Assembly (NCBI GenBank): GCA_003447545.1
Contig: DLYX01000144.1
Location: 1 to 8,531, forward strand
Origin: Deltaproteobacteria bacterium
Lineage (GTDB): Bacteria > Desulfobacterota > Binatia > UBA12015
DNA: 8,531 nt
Direction of reading: 5' to 3'
Below are positions 7,831-8,531 of the stretch, piece by piece. The position numbers and the translations under genes are program-made. Below the pieces are notes generated by a model. The model saw nothing but the letters and a program-made list of their open reading frames with translations. It searched no databases and was not told where the DNA came from. Position 1 is the stretch's first letter. Every line of letters begins with the position of its first letter.

Positions 7831-8531
7831 GACGAGCCTCCGTCACGAGAGCGTGCAGTCGGTTCAAGGCCTCCAGCGGTGTCATGGCATCCACTTCGAT
7901 CGAAGCAACCGACTGACGAAGGGTTTCTTCGGGACCGCTGAACAGCTCGATCTGCGCGGTGGGCGCACTCGTGGCCGAAGCGAGGCCTTCGGCTCCACCT
8001 GGTCCTTCTCCCGATTCCAATTTCCGCAACAAGTCGCGGGCTCTCGCCACCACGGGGTCAGGCACCCCGGCCAGACGAGCCACCGCGATCCCGTAGCTCC
8101 GACTCGCGGGACCATCCACAACCTTGCGGAGAAAAAGCACATCGTCTTTCCATTCACGCACCGTGACCGATGCATTCACGACCCGGGGATGGCTCTGTGC
8201 GAGGGCCACCAGTTCATGAAAATGCGTCGCGAAGAGCGTCTTTGCATGCGCCCCCGGTGCCGGCTCGAAATCATGCAGGAATTCAGCCACAGCCCATGCG
8301 ATAGCGATCCCGTCGTAGGTACTCGTCCCCCGGCCAATCTCATCGAGAATCACCAGCGTTCGCGAAGTGAGATTGGACAGAATTGCGGCGGTTTCCTTCA
8401 TTTCCACCATGAACGTGCTCTGGCCGCTCGTTAAGTCGTCGGCCGCCCCGATGCGGGTGAAAATCCGGTCAAACAGCGGCAGTTCTGCCTCCTCGGCGGG
8501 CACGAAACAGCCAATCTGCGCCATAATCGCA
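7817..8531 (-). CDS. mutS: DNA mismatch repair protein MutS, C-terminal part (5' end beyond the right edge)
   Basis: MutS recognises mismatches in newly made DNA and, as an ATP-driven clamp, recruits MutL. Only the last 237 residues are here. The frame enters at the right edge (A-I-M-A-Q-I-G...) and ends at TAG 7819-7817, so the apparent ATG at 8524 is internal and the mismatch-binding domains and Walker A loop lie outside the window. Numbering from that Met: VGAADD-like RIGAADD at 24-30, the ABC signature [12 protein letters not shown] at 31-42, Walker B LVILDE at 57-62 followed by [10 protein letters not shown] at 63-72, and the switch ATHFHEL at 99-105. The [13 protein letters not shown] region is in the second half, and a C-terminal helical tail contains [13 protein letters not shown]. 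All match E. coli-type MutS closely. The last bases overlap the amidase start by 14. The Ala/Gly/Glu-rich stretch before the tail is a normal variable linker. Confidence 0.97.
   Translation of the reverse strand, partial: AIMAQIGCFVPAEEAELPLFDRIFTRIGAADDLTSGQSTFMVEMKETAAILSNLTSRTLVILDEIGRGTSTYDGIAIAWAVAEFLHDFEPAPGAHAKTLFATHFHELVALAQSHPRVVNASVTVREWKDDVLFLRKVVDGPASRSYGIAVARLAGVPDPVVARARDLLRKLESGEGPGGAEGLASATSAPTAQIELFSGPEETLRQSVASIEVDAMTPLEALNRLHALVTEARREDF
7837..7841 (-). promoter_or_regulatory. Ribosome binding site for the GTG start of the amidase
   Basis: GGAGG on the minus strand, 6 bases before the GTG at 7830-7828 and inside the mutS coding sequence. It makes the non-ATG start convincing, and the encoded signal peptide begins exactly there. 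Confidence 0.75.

Noticed and set aside
7066..7941. Plus-strand open frame of 291 codons opposite the amidase and mutS
   Set aside because: It lies across the amidase and mutS coding sequences, whose catalytic motifs are intact, and has no independent support.
1..8531. Hidden mobile element, CRISPR, defence system or RNA gene
   Set aside because: Almost every base belongs to a recognised housekeeping gene; no direct-repeat array, transposase, tRNA cloverleaf or rRNA sequence was seen on either strand.

Overview
The window is a compact, bacterial, high-GC (roughly 60% by eye) stretch in which all seven recognisable genes lie on the minus strand and are read from the right edge towards the left: mutS (3' part only) > AMIN/Amidase_3 cell-wall amidase > glnD > xerD > trpS > scpA > scpB (runs off the left edge). 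It looks like ordinary chromosomal housekeeping DNA. I see no tRNA, rRNA, CRISPR array, insertion sequence, prophage or toxin-antitoxin gene.

Region by region: 7817-8531 holds the last 237 codons of MutS (mismatch repair ATPase). Its end overlaps by 14 bases a GTG-started periplasmic N-acetylmuramoyl-L-alanine amidase (6598-7830). The amidase stop shares one base with the glnD start (6598). glnD (3845-6598) is a full-length PII uridylyltransferase/uridylyl-removing enzyme, followed after 7 bases by xerD (2908-3837), a complete tyrosine recombinase of the chromosome-dimer-resolution type. After a 93-base gap comes trpS (1849-2814, tryptophanyl-tRNA synthetase). A 201-base gap without a gene (1648-1848) then precedes scpA (874-1647) and scpB (left edge to 877), which overlap by four bases (ATGA) and encode the two accessory subunits of the SMC condensin.

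The tight overlaps suggest at least two transcriptional units: mutS-amidase-glnD-xerD (perhaps with trpS) and scpA-scpB. No promoter could be assigned, and the one for the mutS group must lie beyond the right edge. Functionally the group joins genome maintenance (MutS, XerD, ScpA, ScpB), cell separation (the amidase), nitrogen signalling (GlnD) and translation (TrpS). From memory, clusters of mutS/amidase, glnD/xerD and trpS/scpA/scpB are familiar from Desulfobacterota (Geobacter-like) and Myxococcota-type bacteria. The signal peptide on a periplasmic amidase with an AMIN domain, and the presence of GlnD, fit a Gram-negative of that general kind. The TrpS N-terminus (FHWGNYFGA) reminds me more of planctomycete or verrucomicrobial enzymes. 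The lineage call is therefore tentative.

I found no new biological system. The least ordinary points are the long, strongly acidic low-complexity tails at both ends of ScpB, with an in-frame 15-bp tandem repeat, and the repeat- and palindrome-bearing trpS-scpA spacer.
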